NCBI GenBank assembly: GCA_019424245.1
Contig: JAHYZV010000006.1
Span: 62,001-126,000, forward strand
Direction of reading: 5' to 3'
From: Clostridiales bacterium
GTDB taxonomy: Bacteria; Bacillota; Clostridia; Lachnospirales; Lachnospiraceae
Length of the DNA: 64,000 nt
Shown here: one piece after another, positions 62,864-64,000 of the stretch
Position numbering within the stretch: the first letter of the stretch is position 1
Layout of the letters: the number at the start of each line of letters is the position of its first letter
The notes under the pieces: generated by a model
Seen by the model: only the letters and a program-made list of their open reading frames with translations
The model's database searches: none
What the model was told of the DNA's origin: nothing
Program-made: the position numbers and the translations under genes

Positions 62864-62892
62864 ATTATATAACATGTTTTAGGATTATGCAA
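62864..62892 (-). promoter_or_regulatory. Promoter of the 86-residue gene
   Basis: Minus-strand TTGCAT (62892-62887), 17 bases, TATAAT (62869-62864). Confidence 0.6.
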
Positions 62893-63174
62893 TGGGGTTT
62901 AGTGCGCATAGTAATTGTTTTATCTTGATTCCAGCATCAAATATGGTCTTACTTACATGAAAATATAATGTTTTATCAGCATCACCAATAAGGCTACTAC
63001 TCCTTTTCTCAAAAACAACATGTACCTATGCAATCCTTGAAGCTTTCTTCATCTATGAATCAATCTCTAAACTCTTGAATTAACTATATAAATATGCTAC
63101 CATATCCAAAGTATTTTTACAACATAATGTCATTTATGAAATACAATATAGATTTAAGAATTGAGGTATACCCT
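62893..63174. other. Gene-free leader before the LoaP-like gene
   Basis: AT-rich, no gene and no confident promoter or terminator seen. LoaP-type proteins act on leader hairpins of the operons they control, so a structured RNA may be expected further downstream; none was obvious here. Confidence 0.4.
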
Positions 63175-63738
63175 ATGTGGTACATAGCACACACAACTGC
63201 CGGCAGAGAACTAGATGCCGTTGATAAATGCCGCAAAGCCATTCCAGAAGATATAGCCGCAAAAGTATTCTCTCCTATCTGGCAACATGCCAAGAAATAT
63301 GAAGGTTCCTGGCATCTTGACGATGACATTCTATTTGCAGGATACATATTTATAGAGAGCAATTCAGATTCCAAGACTCTTGAAAAACTTCTCTGGCGTA
63401 TACCTAATGTAGTTTCTCCTGTCCGCATAGGTGGGGATTTCAATGCCCTTAACAAGGAAGAAGAACAATATCTTCGTCAGCTTATGGACGAGTATAACTA
63501 TATTGCTATGTCATATGGATATATTGTAGATAACCAATTAATGATAAATAAGGGACCTCTTAGCGGAAGGTCTGATATGGTTAAGAGAATTGACAGACAT
63601 AAGAGAATTGCTGATATAGAAGTATATCTGTGGCATCAACCTAAGCGTGTTCGTGTCGGACTAGAAATAATAGATAAAATCACTGCACAGGAATATGCAA
63701 AAATCAAATTACAAAAACTGGAGATTTCCCATGAATAA
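63175..63738 (+). CDS. loaP: NusG-family antiterminator (LoaP-like)
   Basis: 187 residues from the ATG at 63175 (GAGG eight bases upstream); the frame from 63094 has no ribosome site. The NGN domain is MWYIAHTTAGRELDAVDKCR with LFAGYIFIES, and a KOW-like end has SGRSDMVKRIDRHKRIADIE. This is a specialised NusG paralogue. Such genes head long polysaccharide or secondary-metabolite operons. It overlaps the recombinase gene by eight bases. Confidence 0.88.
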   Translation: MWYIAHTTAGRELDAVDKCRKAIPEDIAAKVFSPIWQHAKKYEGSWHLDDDILFAGYIFIESNSDSKTLEKLLWRIPNVVSPVRIGGDFNALNKEEEQYLRQLMDEYNYIAMSYGYIVDNQLMINKGPLSGRSDMVKRIDRHKRIADIEVYLWHQPKRVRVGLEIIDKITAQEYAKIKLQKLEISHE

Positions 63739-64000
63739 TAAAATCACTAATACCGATATTAATAGTTTTGAAGAATTCCTTATAAATGAGAATAAGAGCA
63801 GAACAACTCTTGATAAATATATGCGGGATATACGAAGATTTCAAATCTTTCTTTCTGATAACTGTTACCCAATATCTCAGGATACTGCAGATAAATATAT
63901 TGAGATTCTTAAAAATGCTGATTCCAGTATAAGCAGCATAAATACAATTATATCATGTATAAACACATTTTGTAATTTTATAGGAAGAAATGATATTCAC
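63731..64000 (+). CDS. Tyrosine recombinase / phage-integrase-type protein (partial, N-terminus)
   Basis: About 90 residues visible: a SAM-like core-binding domain (FEEFLINENKSRTTLDKYMR, DIRRFQIFL). GGAG lies seven bases before the ATG. The catalytic part is outside the window. Coupled to the LoaP-like gene, which suggests control of, or inversion at, a surface-polysaccharide locus downstream. Confidence 0.82.
   Translation, partial: MNNKITNTDINSFEEFLINENKSRTTLDKYMRDIRRFQIFLSDNCYPISQDTADKYIEILKNADSSISSINTIISCINTFCNFIGRNDIH

Noticed and set aside
1..64000. tRNA, rRNA, IS elements or prophage
   Set aside because: No tRNA-like cloverleaf with CCA, rRNA segment, transposase or phage structural gene was noticed. 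The recombinase at 63731 stands alone at the edge.

Overview
The window looks like chromosomal DNA of a low-GC member of the Lachnospiraceae (Clostridia). The evidence is AT-rich intergenic DNA, strong GGAGG ribosome sites, and families typical of gut Firmicutes: DUF4867, DUF3793/DUF2325 with flavodoxin, FeoB-associated Cys-rich peptide, DUF6110, dockerin and LoaP. The species is not determinable from sequence alone; Lachnospira or Roseburia relatives are plausible. Almost every gene is on the minus strand. No rRNA, tRNA, CRISPR array, insertion sequence or prophage was seen.

Layout. 1-2353: a GntR-controlled ABC transporter operon with an operator palindrome over a consensus promoter. 2394-2687: a gene-free stretch with four evenly built inverted repeats. 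2791-8365: a sugar operon (DUF4867 protein, fucose/arabinose-isomerase-like enzyme, xylulokinase, fructose-6-phosphate-aldolase-like transaldolase, ROK regulator). 8367-9950: putative metal exporter and PAP2 phosphatase. 10030-13872: a compact Tad/Flp-like pilus operon with a TadB-TadC fusion and three tiny related membrane peptides. 13894-18059: lipoprotein, MurF, nitroreductase, Ddl, DUF1653 protein, with DnaA-box-like nonamers before ddl. 18152-20207: PHP phosphoesterase and a chromate transporter pair on the plus strand. 20276-23333: rRNA methyltransferase, DMT transporter, solute-binding lipoprotein. 23351-29495: arginine biosynthesis, argCJBD facing argG across a region rich in TGCATA hexamers.

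29612-34188: two DUF3592-like paralogues, a large structured inverted repeat, AI-2E transporter, an unrecognised protein and glyA. 34174-35803: a HipBA-like toxin-antitoxin with three evenly spaced operators. 35965-43887: a metal region with a P1B-type ATPase, DUF6110, an aberrant Fur-family regulator, FeoB peptide, FeoB, two FeoA, and a flavodoxin/DUF3793/DUF2325 operon. Four sites of the form RTTAG-N6-CTAAY mark the feo and flavodoxin operons and suggest a DtxR-type iron regulon. 43902-52531: PH-domain protein, PurL, two succinylglutamate-desuccinylase-like paralogues (one lacking a zinc ligand), a FapA/DUF342 protein and a repeat protein. 52655-57130: nuclease-helicase with an upstream partner, then a convergent glycosyltransferase. 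57132-60805: a membrane-anchored cohesin-like protein next to a dockerin-bearing glucosaminidase. 60839-62892: PrfC and a small conserved-looking protein. 63175-64000: a LoaP/NusG-like antiterminator overlapping a tyrosine recombinase that runs off the window, probably the front of a surface-polysaccharide locus.

Strongest leads: the CCTATAA-N20-TTATAGG array, the cohesin/dockerin cell-wall pair, the minimal Tad locus, the large structured repeat at 30528-30723, and the shared iron-box motif. Start sites were chosen by ribosome-site spacing where several starts were possible. All family assignments are by eye.
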